DNA from: Butyrivibrio sp. X503
GTDB lineage: Bacteria; Bacillota; Clostridia; Lachnospirales; Lachnospiraceae
DNA: 64,000 nt
Assembly: GCF_003625475.1 (NCBI RefSeq)
Contig: NZ_RAIQ01000006.1
Location: forward strand, 62,001 to 126,000
Direction: 5' to 3'
A model generated the notes under the pieces. That model searched no databases. It saw only the letters and a list, made by a program, of their open reading frames with translations, and was not told where the DNA came from. Numbering within the stretch: the first letter of the stretch is position 1; each line of letters starts with the position of its first letter. The position numbers and the translations under genes were made by a program. Shown here in pieces: positions 1 to 8,434 of this stretch.

Positions 1-560
1 TATTTAACGCTCGCGTCGTATTGTTTGGCAAGTGCTGTCGCGAAATACCAAGCCACCATCATCTTAAGGTAATAGTCTTCGCCTTTTTTGGACGCAACAA
101 GCTCAAGATATTCCTCTTTGAAATCCTCATCCAGAAATTCATTCATAAGCATGCGCATGCCAAAACGCGCAGTGTAGACATGGTCTGACGCAATCCACTT
201 CTTGATATACGGAAGGAGCTTTCCATGATTCTTTTTAAAGCATTTTGGCGTAGCCTGATCTGAAACCGGCCAGCAATCCACATACGGAAGGAACTTCTCC
301 ACTTCCTTGATGCACTCATCAAAATCCTTTATAAGCGAAACAACAAAGAAATGAACGAGATTCTCTTCGTAGTATTTATGCGGAAGCTTGCTTAAAAACT
401 CACCCCTTATATCGCTCTTAAAGACTTCTTTTGCGACCTCGCGCATCTTGGGCGTTCTGACCCCGATGATTGTCTCGGGCGCTATATTGGGTACAAGCTT
501 AGCCTGAAATTCCTTGTATTTAGAATCTTTTTCTTTTAATAGCATCTCATAAACTGTCAT
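1..560 (-). CDS. AlkD-like DNA alkylation repair protein (C-terminus outside window)
   Basis: About 186 residues are visible from the start codon at 560; the 3' end lies beyond position 1. The protein begins MTVYEMLLKEKDSKY and contains PNIAPETIIGVRTPKMREVA and YVDCWPVSDQATPK, which fit the HEAT-repeat AlkD-like family that removes alkylated bases. Family assignment is by recognised sequence pattern; substrate specificity is inferred only. It starts 10 bases after the nrdG stop and is probably the last gene of the nrdD-nrdG transcript. Whether it is full length cannot be judged. Confidence 0.75.
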   Translation of the reverse strand, partial: MTVYEMLLKEKDSKYKEFQAKLVPNIAPETIIGVRTPKMREVAKEVFKSDIRGEFLSKLPHKYYEENLVHFFVVSLIKDFDECIKEVEKFLPYVDCWPVSDQATPKCFKKNHGKLLPYIKKWIASDHVYTARFGMRMLMNEFLDEDFKEEYLELVASKKGEDYYLKMMVAWYFATALAKQYDASVK

Positions 561-570
561 GATAGCAACC

Positions 571-1122
571 TCAGCTCAGTCTTGATTCCTCTTTGTCGTT
601 ATACTTAGAAAGGACAATTTCTCCTTTTTTTAGACTTTCGGGAACATCGATAACTCTTTGGTTTGACGATCCTCGGAATCTAAGAAGAAGGCTTCTTTTT
701 TCAAGCTCGAACTTGCCGTCAACGAGAACATCGATCATTGAAAGGATTGCATCTGTATCTTCTCCGTGGCATCTCTTGTTGTCTTTATCGTTAAGCTCTT
801 CCCATGTGTATCCGGAGTAGATCCAGATTGTGGCGTGGGGAACTTCTTTTTTCACCCGCTCGATAAGAGGTCTTATCTCTTTTTGATTTACAATCTCCAT
901 AGGCTCTCCGCCAAGGATAGAAAGACCGCTTACATACTCGGGTTTTAATGACTCTACGATCTCATCCTCTACCTCTTTGGTATATTTGTTTCCGTACATG
1001 AAATCCCAAGTCATTTCATTAAAGCAGCCCTTGCAGTGGTGCGTACATCCGCTTACAAAGAATGCCGTTCTACAGCCTATTCCGTTTGCAACATCATTAA
1101 AATATATTTGTCCGTAGTACAT
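571..1122 (-). CDS. nrdG: Anaerobic ribonucleotide reductase activating protein (radical SAM)
   Basis: NrdG uses S-adenosylmethionine and a 4Fe-4S cluster to install the glycyl radical on NrdD. The 183-residue protein has the radical-SAM cysteines in GCTHHCKGC (Cys26, Cys30, Cys33) and a later GGEP motif. The start chosen is ATG at 1122 (MYYGQIYFND), preceded by a GAAGAGG-like ribosome site. The reading frame stays open for 78 more codons upstream, but those overlap the 3' end of nrdD in another frame and do not look like NrdG. It follows nrdD on the same strand, the usual operon order. Confidence 0.95.
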   Translation of the reverse strand: MYYGQIYFNDVANGIGCRTAFFVSGCTHHCKGCFNEMTWDFMYGNKYTKEVEDEIVESLKPEYVSGLSILGGEPMEIVNQKEIRPLIERVKKEVPHATIWIYSGYTWEELNDKDNKRCHGEDTDAILSMIDVLVDGKFELEKRSLLLRFRGSSNQRVIDVPESLKKGEIVLSKYNDKEESRLS

Positions 1123-1249
1123 ATCGCCTCTTCTTTTATTCAAAACAAAATCTTGTTTATGGGCAAAACAAGGTCGGATAATTCCGACCTTGCTGTTTAT
1201 TGTGGTATTATTTGTTGTTCCTTTGTCAGGACCGAAACTTTGGTTTGTA

Positions 1250-3481
1250 TCAGCACTTAGGTGTTGCGAGGTGGAGAACTCTTTCTTTGATCTCCTGGGT
1301 GCGTCCCTGGTTCCAGAACTGTGTTCCGATGTAACCACAGGTACGTCTTGCAACATTCATCTTGTTCTGATCTCTGTTACCACAGTTAGGGCATTCCCAG
1401 ATGAGCTTGCCGTCTGTATCTGTAACGATCTTGATCTCCCCATCATAACCGCAACACTGGCAATAATCAGACTTGGTGTTGAGCTCTGCGTACATGATAT
1501 TGTCGTAGATGTACTTCATAACTGATATAACCGCATCGATATTGTTGGTCATATCGGGAACCTCAACGTAGCTGATAGCTCCTCCGGGTGACAGAGCCTG
1601 GAACTCAGACTCAAATTTAAGCTTGGTAAATGCATCTATCTGCTCTGTTACATGAACATGATAGCTGTTTGTGATATAGTTCTTGTCTGTAACTTCCGGA
1701 ATGCTTCCAAAACGCTTCTGAAGGCACTTAGCAAACTTGTAAGTGGTTGACTCAAGAGGTGTTCCGTAAAGTGAGAACGAAATATTGGTCTCTGCTCTCC
1801 ACTTAGCGCACTTGTCGTTAAGGAACTGCATTACCTGAATTGCAAAATCTTTACCCTTGGCATCGGTGTGTGATACACCCTTCATGTACTTGGTACATTC
1901 GCAAAGTCCGGCATAGCCAAGTGATATTGTCGAGTAGTTACCAAACAAAAGCTTGTCTATGTTCTCGCCCTTCTTAAGTCTTGCAAGGGCTCCGTTCTGC
2001 CAAAGGATAGGTGCCACATCGGAAGGTGTTCCGAGAAGTCTCTCATGTCTGCACATAAGTGCTCTCTTACAGAGCTCGGTTCTCTCTTCCATAAGCTCCC
2101 AGAACTTGTCGATATCCTTGTTTGATGAGCAAGCTACATCTACAAGATTGAGAGTTACGACACCCTGGTTGAATCTTCCGTAGTACTTGTGCTGGCCTTC
2201 CTCATAATTGAGAGCGCCTGCCTTGTTGCCCTTGTTGCAAAGCCCCTCTGCAACCTTCTCATTGTCGGGAGTAAGGAAGCTTCTGCATCCCATGCAAGGA
2301 TATACGTCGCCAGCCTTAAGCTCTCTCATCTTCTTAGCTGAGATGTAATCGGGAACAAGTCTCTTTGCCGTACATTTAGCGGCAAGTTCTGTCAAATACC
2401 AGTACTTGGAATCTTCATGTATATTGTCTTCGTCGAGTACATAAATGAGCTTGGGGAAAGCGGGTGTTATGAGCTGACCCTTCTCATTCTTTACGCCGGT
2501 AATTCTTTGTTTAAGCATTTCCTCGATGACCATAGCCAGATCTTCTCTTGTCTGACCTTCCGGGACCTCATCGAGGTACATATACACGGTTATGAAGGGC
2601 GCCTGTCCATTGGTAGTCATAAGAGTGATTACCTGGTACTGAATTACCTGACATCCTCTCTCGACCTCTTTCTTGACGCGCATCTCTGCGATCTCGTTGA
2701 CCTGCTTCTTGTTGATCTTCATTCCGGCAGTCTCAAACTCGAGCGCAACTTCCTTACGGAACTTCTGTCTGCTGACGTCCACAAAAGGTACGAGGTGGGA
2801 AAGAGTGATACTCTGTCCGCCGTACTGTGAGCTTGCAATCTGTGCGATCGCCTGAGTTGCGATGTTGCATGCAGTTGAAAAGCTCTTGGGACGCTCGATC
2901 ATGGTCTCGGAAATAACTGTTCCGTTCTGAAGCATATCCTCCAAATTAACCAGACAGCAATTGTGCATATGCTGAGCAAAATAGTCCGAATCATGGAAAT
3001 GGATAAGCCCTGCTTCGTGTGCCTTGACTACATCCTCGGGAAGAAGGAATCTTCTTGTGATATCTTTGCTCACTTCGCCCGCCATGTAGTCTCTCTGAAC
3101 GCTGTTGACTGTAGGGTTCTTGTTGGAATTCTCCTGCTTAACTTCTTCGTTATTGCACTCAATAAGAGACATGATCTGCTCGTCAGTCGTGTTGGACTTT
3201 CTGACAAGAGCATGCTTATAACGATATGTGATGTATTTTCTGGCAACCTCGAATTTACCGGATTTCATAAGGCCGTCCTCGACCATGTCCTGGATTTCCT
3301 CGACGCTTGCCGCACGAGTTAATGAAGCGCACTGCTTCTCGACTCCCATCTCGATGTCACTGATTTGGCCTGCTGTCAGTTTTTTCTCTTCAGTAACCTC
3401 GTTGTTAGCCTTCTCGATAGCCGCAAGAATCTTATTGCCGTCAAACGCCACTTCCTTACCGCTTCTCTTAATGATCTTCAT
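1250..3481 (-). CDS. nrdD: Class III anaerobic ribonucleoside-triphosphate reductase
   Basis: Makes deoxyribonucleotides without oxygen using a glycyl radical. The 743-residue protein begins with an ATP-cone (residues about 3-90, starting MKIIKRSGKEVAFDGNKI), followed by the ten-stranded barrel. Near the C-terminus are four zinc-site cysteines (CQCC at about 674-677, CPNC at 697-700) and the radical motif RRTCGYIG with Gly at about 716. An AGGGGG ribosome site precedes the ATG. Together with nrdG this supports an obligately or facultatively anaerobic lifestyle. A palindromic operator-like site lies in the leader. Confidence 0.97.
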   Translation of the reverse strand: MKIIKRSGKEVAFDGNKILAAIEKANNEVTEEKKLTAGQISDIEMGVEKQCASLTRAASVEEIQDMVEDGLMKSGKFEVARKYITYRYKHALVRKSNTTDEQIMSLIECNNEEVKQENSNKNPTVNSVQRDYMAGEVSKDITRRFLLPEDVVKAHEAGLIHFHDSDYFAQHMHNCCLVNLEDMLQNGTVISETMIERPKSFSTACNIATQAIAQIASSQYGGQSITLSHLVPFVDVSRQKFRKEVALEFETAGMKINKKQVNEIAEMRVKKEVERGCQVIQYQVITLMTTNGQAPFITVYMYLDEVPEGQTREDLAMVIEEMLKQRITGVKNEKGQLITPAFPKLIYVLDEDNIHEDSKYWYLTELAAKCTAKRLVPDYISAKKMRELKAGDVYPCMGCRSFLTPDNEKVAEGLCNKGNKAGALNYEEGQHKYYGRFNQGVVTLNLVDVACSSNKDIDKFWELMEERTELCKRALMCRHERLLGTPSDVAPILWQNGALARLKKGENIDKLLFGNYSTISLGYAGLCECTKYMKGVSHTDAKGKDFAIQVMQFLNDKCAKWRAETNISFSLYGTPLESTTYKFAKCLQKRFGSIPEVTDKNYITNSYHVHVTEQIDAFTKLKFESEFQALSPGGAISYVEVPDMTNNIDAVISVMKYIYDNIMYAELNTKSDYCQCCGYDGEIKIVTDTDGKLIWECPNCGNRDQNKMNVARRTCGYIGTQFWNQGRTQEIKERVLHLATPKC

Positions 3482-3535
3482 AAGAACCCCCTTGCAATTT
3501 ACAATCCCTTTAAATCAATCACATAGATAAAATGA

Positions 3536-3556
3536 ACCACAACTATATCTTGTGGT
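3536..3556 (-). promoter_or_regulatory. Operator-like palindrome upstream of nrdD (possible NrdR box)
   Basis: Perfect 7-base arms (ACCACAA / TTGTGGT) flank an AT-rich heptamer. It lies about 10 bases downstream of the -10 element of the nrdD promoter. A weaker TACATTATATTGA-type element at 3570-3588, about 31 bases away centre to centre, falls between -10 and -35. Paired boxes about three helical turns apart are typical of the NrdR repressor, but the match to the NrdR consensus is imperfect, so NrdR is an inference. Confidence 0.5.
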
Positions 3557-3565
3557 TGCAAATTA

Positions 3566-3594
3566 ATGATAATACATTATATTGATTAATTCAA
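3566..3594 (-). promoter_or_regulatory. Promoter for nrdD-nrdG
   Basis: On the minus strand TTGAAT (3589-3594) and TATCAT (3566-3571) are separated by 17 bases, ahead of the nrdD start at 3481. Both hexamers are moderate sigma-A matches with ideal spacing. Confidence 0.5.
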
Positions 3595-3605
3595 GAGAAT
3601 TAATA

Positions 3606-4424
3606 TTATTTTTTTCGTACTTCTTCAAGCCTGTTATGCAGTCTTTTCAAGTGTTCCAGAGTTTTCTCATCCGAAATGCTCTTTCCGGAGAAAAAATATT
3701 CCGTATTCGACTCACACAACATCTTGTGTACGCTATCAAAGTATACCACATTATCGGGGGAATTGGTTAAGGAAAGTCCCAAAACATCCGCTAGATGTCG
3801 AATTGTCCCGTGATTTCCGTCGATCAGAAGGGTTTCTTTTCCAAAAAATTCTCTGTAAAGCGGTTTAAAATAATTAAAATGTGTACATCCAAGAACAAGA
3901 GCGCAGTAATTCTCAGTGTTGTAGTCCGAAAACTGCTCTCTTAAATATTCTCTGACATTATCTGTATCAAACTCTTCTCTTTCGGCAAACTCAACAAGTC
4001 CCGGCATCGGCAAAAGATCTACTCTGTGCTTCTCATCAACCCTGTGGAGAAGATCTCTTAATTTATCCTCTCTAATGGTAACGGGGGTAGCTATCACCAT
4101 GATCCTCTTTTGCTCGGTTCCCTCAACCGCAGGCTTGACGGCGGGCTCCATTCCAAGGATCGGTACGTCGTATCTTTTCCTAAGTTCCTTGATGGCTACG
4201 CTGGTAGCTGTGTTGCACGCTACAACGATCGCTTCCGCTCCCTTGTCCAAAAGAAATTTCGTAATCTCTTCGGAATATCCCAGAATCTCTTCGGGAGTCT
4301 TGTTGCCATACGGAACGTGCTCAACGTCGGCATAGAATATGTAATTTTGCTCGGGCAAAAGATGGTATGCCTCGTGAAGAACAGACAGGCCACCTATTCC
4401 CGAATCAAAAATTCCAATCTTCAT
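3606..4424 (-). CDS. murI: Glutamate racemase
   Basis: Interconverts L- and D-glutamate to supply D-Glu for peptidoglycan. The 272-residue protein begins MKIGIFDSGIGGLSVL and has the two catalytic cysteines in VACNTAT (Cys70) and LGCTHF (Cys180), with the DSG and PYG motifs of the family. Length is typical. It is divergent from the gene at 4466; no ribosome site is unusual. It ends 124 bases upstream of nrdD and is transcribed separately from it, since the nrdD promoter lies between. Confidence 0.96.
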   Translation of the reverse strand: MKIGIFDSGIGGLSVLHEAYHLLPEQNYIFYADVEHVPYGNKTPEEILGYSEEITKFLLDKGAEAIVVACNTATSVAIKELRKRYDVPILGMEPAVKPAVEGTEQKRIMVIATPVTIREDKLRDLLHRVDEKHRVDLLPMPGLVEFAEREEFDTDNVREYLREQFSDYNTENYCALVLGCTHFNYFKPLYREFFGKETLLIDGNHGTIRHLADVLGLSLTNSPDNVVYFDSVHKMLCESNTEYFFSGKSISDEKTLEHLKRLHNRLEEVRKK

Positions 4425-4450
4425 TATTTTGTCTGATTTCCTTTATATTA

Positions 4451-4459
4451 TGTTATACT
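4451..4459 (+). promoter_or_regulatory. Extended -10 promoter abutting a start codon
   Basis: TGT followed by TATACT ends six bases before the ATG at 4466. Transcription would begin on or next to the start codon. No Shine-Dalgarno sequence fits between. A -35 match is poor (TTGTCT, 19 bases away), as is common for extended -10 promoters. Confidence 0.55.
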
Positions 4460-4465
4460 TACAGC

Positions 4466-4915
4466 ATGAGCGATAGAAAAATAGACGAACTGCAAAAACT
4501 CTATGATAACCCAAAGGTAGGAACTCTCGTACAGGAGATCTGCGAATACTACGCAACTCAGGACGGCTATGAAGACAACTCATACCGCGATGAGATCGAA
4601 CCTCACGAGATAGTCGAGTCCGTTTATGGTCTTTTTTGCCTTCAGAGCAGAGAGCAGATTCTCGACGAATTTGCCGTTGTACAAAAAAGATATCCTGCGC
4701 TCTATGAGAGCGTCAGAAATCTAAGCTCAACTCTGCTCATCAACATGGATTATCATTCTTTGGAAGAAGAATACGCCAGAAAGATTGCAGACTATGCCAA
4801 GGACACCTCCAAAGAGGAAGTCTTAAGTCACACAGATTCTTTTTCCCGTTCCAGCAAGTCTTTATCCGAAGCTGTCGATCGTTTCTATAGTTGGCTCCAC
4901 TCAAGGAGTCGTTAA
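4466..4915 (+). CDS. Hypothetical protein, acidic, probably leaderless
   Basis: A 149-residue protein (MSDRKIDELQKLYDNPK...) that I do not recognise. It has no signal peptide or membrane segment, is rich in Glu, Asp and Ser, and looks helical. The start at 4466 is preferred over an upstream in-frame ATG at 4367, which would lie inside the divergent murI gene. There is no ribosome binding site upstream of 4466, while an extended -10 ends six bases before it, suggesting a leaderless mRNA. Its 3' end overlaps the convergent gene at 4901 by 15 bases. Confidence 0.75.
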   Translation: MSDRKIDELQKLYDNPKVGTLVQEICEYYATQDGYEDNSYRDEIEPHEIVESVYGLFCLQSREQILDEFAVVQKRYPALYESVRNLSSTLLINMDYHSLEEEYARKIADYAKDTSKEEVLSHTDSFSRSSKSLSEAVDRFYSWLHSRSR

Positions 4916-5812
4916 ATAATTCATGGAAGCATACAGATATTGGCCTTCGTATTCTACGATCGCCCAGTATCCGCCGCCGTCTACAGCTACTCTCTTTAGC
5001 TGCGTGCCAACCTTGGCAACGGCAACCACTTCACTTCCCTCTTCATTCTTGGGCTTATTCCTTAGATTAAGATCATTGGTTATAACCGTCACGGTATCAT
5101 CAACCTGATTGTATCCTGCGGGGATTTCGAAGGTTTTGGGCTCCTCCGCTGCTCCTTCAGGATTTTCCTGTGTTTCTTCCGTAACTTGTTCCTCCGGATC
5201 TTTATGGAGGAGTCTATCAAACACACTTGTCTTTAAAACCACGCAAACAAGCGTCAAAATAACGATTCCCGTCATAATGGACGCGATCCTTACGACGATC
5301 CTCATCATCTTATCTTCCGACTCGTCGTACTCTTCATCGTCATAATCGTCTTCGTAATCCCTGTCGTAGTCGTCCTCTTCGTAGTAGTCATAGTCTCTTC
5401 TGCGAATATCGTCTTCGTAGCGATCGTCTTCACGGACATCATCCTCGTAATAATCCCTACGAGATCTTTCTCTTCGCGGTCTTATCGGCTTCTCAGGATC
5501 TTTTTTGGGCACACTCTCCCTGCGCTCGTCTTTCACCGTTTCTTTTCCGAGCTGCTTATTACCGCTTTCAGCTTTCTGTCTTTCGCGGAAATATGCCTCT
5601 CTTTCCTCTTCCGTAAAGAAGTTGTACGGATCTTCTATCTCGATACCGTTGATTACCGTTGTCTCGCTAAGATCCGGTTTCTTTACAGGCTCCTCTTTTT
5701 TAACGGGAGTTTCCGTCTTTTCTTTAACGGGTTCTGTTTTTTCAACTTTTTCAACGGGCTCTTCTACTGATTTTTTCTTATAGTCTTCAAAATTTGTAAT
5801 CTTGTCCGCCAA
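4901..5812 (-). CDS. Membrane-anchored protein with acidic linker and C-terminal SH3-like domain
   Basis: 303 residues. Residues 1-115 are Lys/Glu/Pro-rich; 116-168 form a striking Asp/Glu/Tyr/Arg low-complexity block; one membrane helix follows (about 172-194); residues 232-303 resemble a bacterial SH3 domain (LNLRNKP... GGYWAIVEYEGQYLYA), often involved in cell-wall binding. The N-terminus is therefore probably cytoplasmic and the SH3 domain outside. The start codon is TTG, supported by a GAGGAG ribosome site eight bases upstream. It is the last gene of the trmB-trxA transcript. Function unknown; a sensor or wall-binding role is inferred. Confidence 0.85.
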   Translation of the reverse strand: MADKITNFEDYKKKSVEEPVEKVEKTEPVKEKTETPVKKEEPVKKPDLSETTVINGIEIEDPYNFFTEEEREAYFRERQKAESGNKQLGKETVKDERRESVPKKDPEKPIRPRRERSRRDYYEDDVREDDRYEDDIRRRDYDYYEEDDYDRDYEDDYDDEEYDESEDKMMRIVVRIASIMTGIVILTLVCVVLKTSVFDRLLHKDPEEQVTEETQENPEGAAEEPKTFEIPAGYNQVDDTVTVITNDLNLRNKPKNEEGSEVVAVAKVGTQLKRVAVDGGGYWAIVEYEGQYLYASMNYLTTP

Positions 5813-5845
5813 AACTTTGCTCCTCTTTAAAATAGTGCTGGCCTT

Positions 5846-6166
5846 TTAAGCCAGCACCTTATCGATAATTCCCTGTAATTTTGTTTTGTTCAGCGCTCCA
5901 ACTGCCGTATCCACTACTTCGCCGCCCTTGAAGAATGCAAACATCGGTATGGACATAACGTTGTACTTCTGTGCTATATCAGGTGCCTGATCAACATTAA
6001 TCTTCATTACCTTAAGCTCACCTTCGTATTCCTCGGCAAACTCATCCATCATGGGGGCCATCATCTTGCAGGGCCCACACCAGTCAGCTGAAAAATCAAC
6101 CAAAACCGGTAATTTGCTTTTTAGAACTTCTTCTTCGAAGTTCTGGCTGTTTAAACTGTAGTCCAT
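5846..6166 (-). CDS. trxA: Thioredoxin
   Basis: Cytoplasmic dithiol-disulfide oxidoreductase of 106 residues with the WCGPC active site (Cys30, Cys33) and the cis-proline motif MSIPMFAFF. An AGGGGAG ribosome site lies ahead of the ATG. It starts one base after the trmB stop and precedes the SH3 protein, so the three genes form one operon. It can serve peroxidases such as the one at 9506, which lacks an obvious glutathione system here. Confidence 0.96.
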   Translation of the reverse strand: MDYSLNSQNFEEEVLKSKLPVLVDFSADWCGPCKMMAPMMDEFAEEYEGELKVMKINVDQAPDIAQKYNVMSIPMFAFFKGGEVVDTAVGALNKTKLQGIIDKVLA

Positions 6167-6167
6167 A

Positions 6168-6818
6168 TTAGCTCCCCTTTCTGCTCACAATGTATTTAAA
6201 TATCGGATTGCCCATGGAAGAGAATCTCTCTTCATACTCGGTCATCACATTGTTCTCTTTCATAACGGGATCGTTATGAAGATCGCGTGTGACTGCATCC
6301 AATGTCCAACCTGCCGGCTCAACCTCCTCGAGTGCAAAATTAAACAGGTCTTCGTTGTCCGTCTTAAACTCAACCACGCCGTCCGGAACAAGTATCTTGT
6401 CATATCTCTTAAGAAATTCTCTTGAAGGAAGGCGTCTCTTGGCGTGTCTGTCCTTGGGCCATGGATCCGAGAAATTAAGGTATATCCTGTCGACCTCAGA
6501 CGGAGCGAACACGTCGCATATATTCTCCGCATCCATCCTGATAAAAATAACATTGGGAAGAAGGAGCTGTTCCTGCTTCTGGATGGCACGTAAAAGAACA
6601 CTTGAATATTTCTCTATTCCAACGTAATTGATGTCGGAATGGAGGGCCGCCATGTCCATTAAAAATCTGCCCTTACCCATTCCTATCTCAATATGGATCT
6701 TATTGTCATTACCAAATACCTCTTTTTTCCAGAGGCCTTTCATCTTCTCGGGCTCTTTGACGGTGAACTTACTCTCCGCAATAACTTCTCTTGATCCCGC
6801 AATATTACGTAAACGCAT
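6168..6818 (-). CDS. trmB: tRNA (guanine-N7-)-methyltransferase
   Basis: Methylates G46 in the tRNA variable loop using S-adenosylmethionine. The 216-residue protein has the SAM-binding HIEIGMGKGRF and VGIEKYSSVLLRA segments and the diagnostic NFSDPWPKDRHAKRRL motif. Length is normal. First gene of the trmB-trxA-SH3 operon, divergent from the carboxypeptidase at 6900. Confidence 0.96.
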   Translation of the reverse strand: MRLRNIAGSREVIAESKFTVKEPEKMKGLWKKEVFGNDNKIHIEIGMGKGRFLMDMAALHSDINYVGIEKYSSVLLRAIQKQEQLLLPNVIFIRMDAENICDVFAPSEVDRIYLNFSDPWPKDRHAKRRLPSREFLKRYDKILVPDGVVEFKTDNEDLFNFALEEVEPAGWTLDAVTRDLHNDPVMKENNVMTEYEERFSSMGNPIFKYIVSRKGS

Positions 6819-6861
6819 TTCTATTCCTACCTGTACATCTTATAAAAGAATTTTACAACAT

Positions 6862-6890
6862 TTGCCCTCGATTTGGAAGTATTGTATTAT
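6862..6890 (+). promoter_or_regulatory. Promoter of the D,D-carboxypeptidase gene
   Basis: TTGCCC (6862-6867) and TATTAT (6885-6890) are spaced by exactly 17 bases. The ATG at 6900 is only nine bases beyond the -10, so the transcript would have a leader of about three bases or less. Confidence 0.6.
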
Positions 6891-6899
6891 TTACATACG

Positions 6900-8369
6900 A
6901 TGAACAACACAGTATACGCTAATAATAAAGGAAAATTTCATAAAATTGTTTTAGCCCTAATGGCAATCATGTTGTTATCCTCTCTTTTGGCAAAAGACGT
7001 TTATGCCGATGAGCCCGTAAAGGAAGGGGATCCGGGCAAGCTCATGGACGTCGAGCAAAGAAAAGCGCTCCCGATAGAGAGTAATCTTATCGACAGCTGG
7101 CCGCAGGGTCCTACGATAGGTGCCAAATCGGCTATTGTCATGGAAGAGAAAACAGGCACGATATTATACGCCAAGAATATCCACGAGGAGCTCTACCCCG
7201 CAAGTACCACCAAGATAATGACTTGTCTTCTTGCGGTTGAAGGTGCCAATCTAAACGATAAGATAACCTTCTCAGACGATGCCGTTTTCAGTGTTCCGCA
7301 TGACGGATCAAGTATCGGAATGGATGTGGGACAATCAATAACGCTCGAGCAGGCGCTCTACGGAATCATGGTGGGAAGTGCCAATGAGGTTGCCAACGCC
7401 GTTGGCGAGCACGTAAGCGGAAGCATCGATGAATTTGTTAAGCTCATGAACAAAAGAGCTACGGACATAGGCTGTAAGAACACTCATTTTTCCAACACCA
7501 ACGGTCTTCAGAGAGCCGACCACTACACAAGTGCGTATGATCTTGCGCTTATATCAAGACAGTTTTTTAATAACGAGCTTCTTTGTAAGGTCGCAAACAC
7601 GCCAAGATATCACTTCACACCGACAGCAACACAGCCGGATGATTTCTATCTTAATAATAAGAATAAGCTTATTACCGGAGAGATTCCTTACTCGGGAATT
7701 ATCGGCGGTAAGACCGGTTACACGGATCTGGCACAGGAAACGCTGGTCACCTGCGCGGAAAAGAACGGAATGAGACTTATCTGCGTCGTATTTATGGAGG
7801 ATTCTCCCGAGCAGTTCAACGACACGGTTACTCTTCTTGATTATGCGTTCAACAACTTCACTTCGGTCAACATCGCTGACAACGATACAAGATATATGCC
7901 TGATGACTCACTTTTCTTTGAATCAGACAACGATGTATTTGGAAAGTCCGGCACGATCCTTCGTCTTAACGACGATGACTGTGTAATACTTCCCAAGACC
8001 GCTAAGATCGAAAATACCGAATATACTGTATCTTATGAGCTTACTGAAGAAGATAAAAAAGAAGATCCTTCCGCAGTCGCCAAGATCCTGTATACCTATA
8101 AGGGATGCGATGTGGGAAAAGCTCTTGTATCGTATTCGGGTCAGAGCGGTTCTTCTTCCGCTGAAGGCGGTGCGAGAAAGCCTGTTTTTATAAACGTAAA
8201 GATCCTTCTTATAATCGCTGTGGCAATTGTTATTATTTCGATCATTTCGGAATCAATGTCGACAAAGGCTATCTCCAACAGAAAGTTTGCTTCAAAGAGC
8301 GACCGCATCAGATATAAGAGGAGAAAGCGCGAATTTAAAAAATGGCGCATGGGATCCAGGAAATTCTGA
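6900..8369 (+). CDS. D-alanyl-D-alanine carboxypeptidase (peptidase S11), membrane anchored
   Basis: Trims the terminal D-Ala of peptidoglycan pentapeptides outside the cell. 489 residues: a signal peptide ending near VYADEP (about residue 36); the penicillin-binding motifs SxxK (Ser102-Lys105), SAN (160-162) and KTG (271-273); then a C-terminal domain, a membrane helix at about 427-450 and a very basic cytoplasmic tail. Most DacA proteins end in an amphipathic helix, so a true helix with a 35-residue basic tail is notable. ATG 6900 is preferred over a TTG at 6873; neither has a ribosome site, and the promoter favours a leaderless ATG. Confidence 0.93.
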   Translation: MNNTVYANNKGKFHKIVLALMAIMLLSSLLAKDVYADEPVKEGDPGKLMDVEQRKALPIESNLIDSWPQGPTIGAKSAIVMEEKTGTILYAKNIHEELYPASTTKIMTCLLAVEGANLNDKITFSDDAVFSVPHDGSSIGMDVGQSITLEQALYGIMVGSANEVANAVGEHVSGSIDEFVKLMNKRATDIGCKNTHFSNTNGLQRADHYTSAYDLALISRQFFNNELLCKVANTPRYHFTPTATQPDDFYLNNKNKLITGEIPYSGIIGGKTGYTDLAQETLVTCAEKNGMRLICVVFMEDSPEQFNDTVTLLDYAFNNFTSVNIADNDTRYMPDDSLFFESDNDVFGKSGTILRLNDDDCVILPKTAKIENTEYTVSYELTEEDKKEDPSAVAKILYTYKGCDVGKALVSYSGQSGSSSAEGGARKPVFINVKILLIIAVAIVIISIISESMSTKAISNRKFASKSDRIRYKRRKREFKKWRMGSRKF

Positions 8370-8405
8370 CAAGTATGTAATTTAAATCACATAACAAGCA
8401 TATAG

Positions 8406-8434
8406 AAAGCCATGATCGTTAAGGTCATGGCTTT
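8406..8434 (+). terminator. Rho-independent terminator after the carboxypeptidase gene
   Basis: A 10-base-pair stem (AAAGCCATGA / TCATGGCTTT) with a 9-base loop, followed by a T-rich run. The 3' end and stop codon of the convergent exonuclease gene lie inside the stem. Confidence 0.8.

Noticed and set aside
1123..1356. 78-codon N-terminal extension of nrdG
   Set aside because: It overlaps the conserved glycyl-radical end of nrdD in another frame, and the ATG at 1122 has a ribosome site and the family N-terminus.
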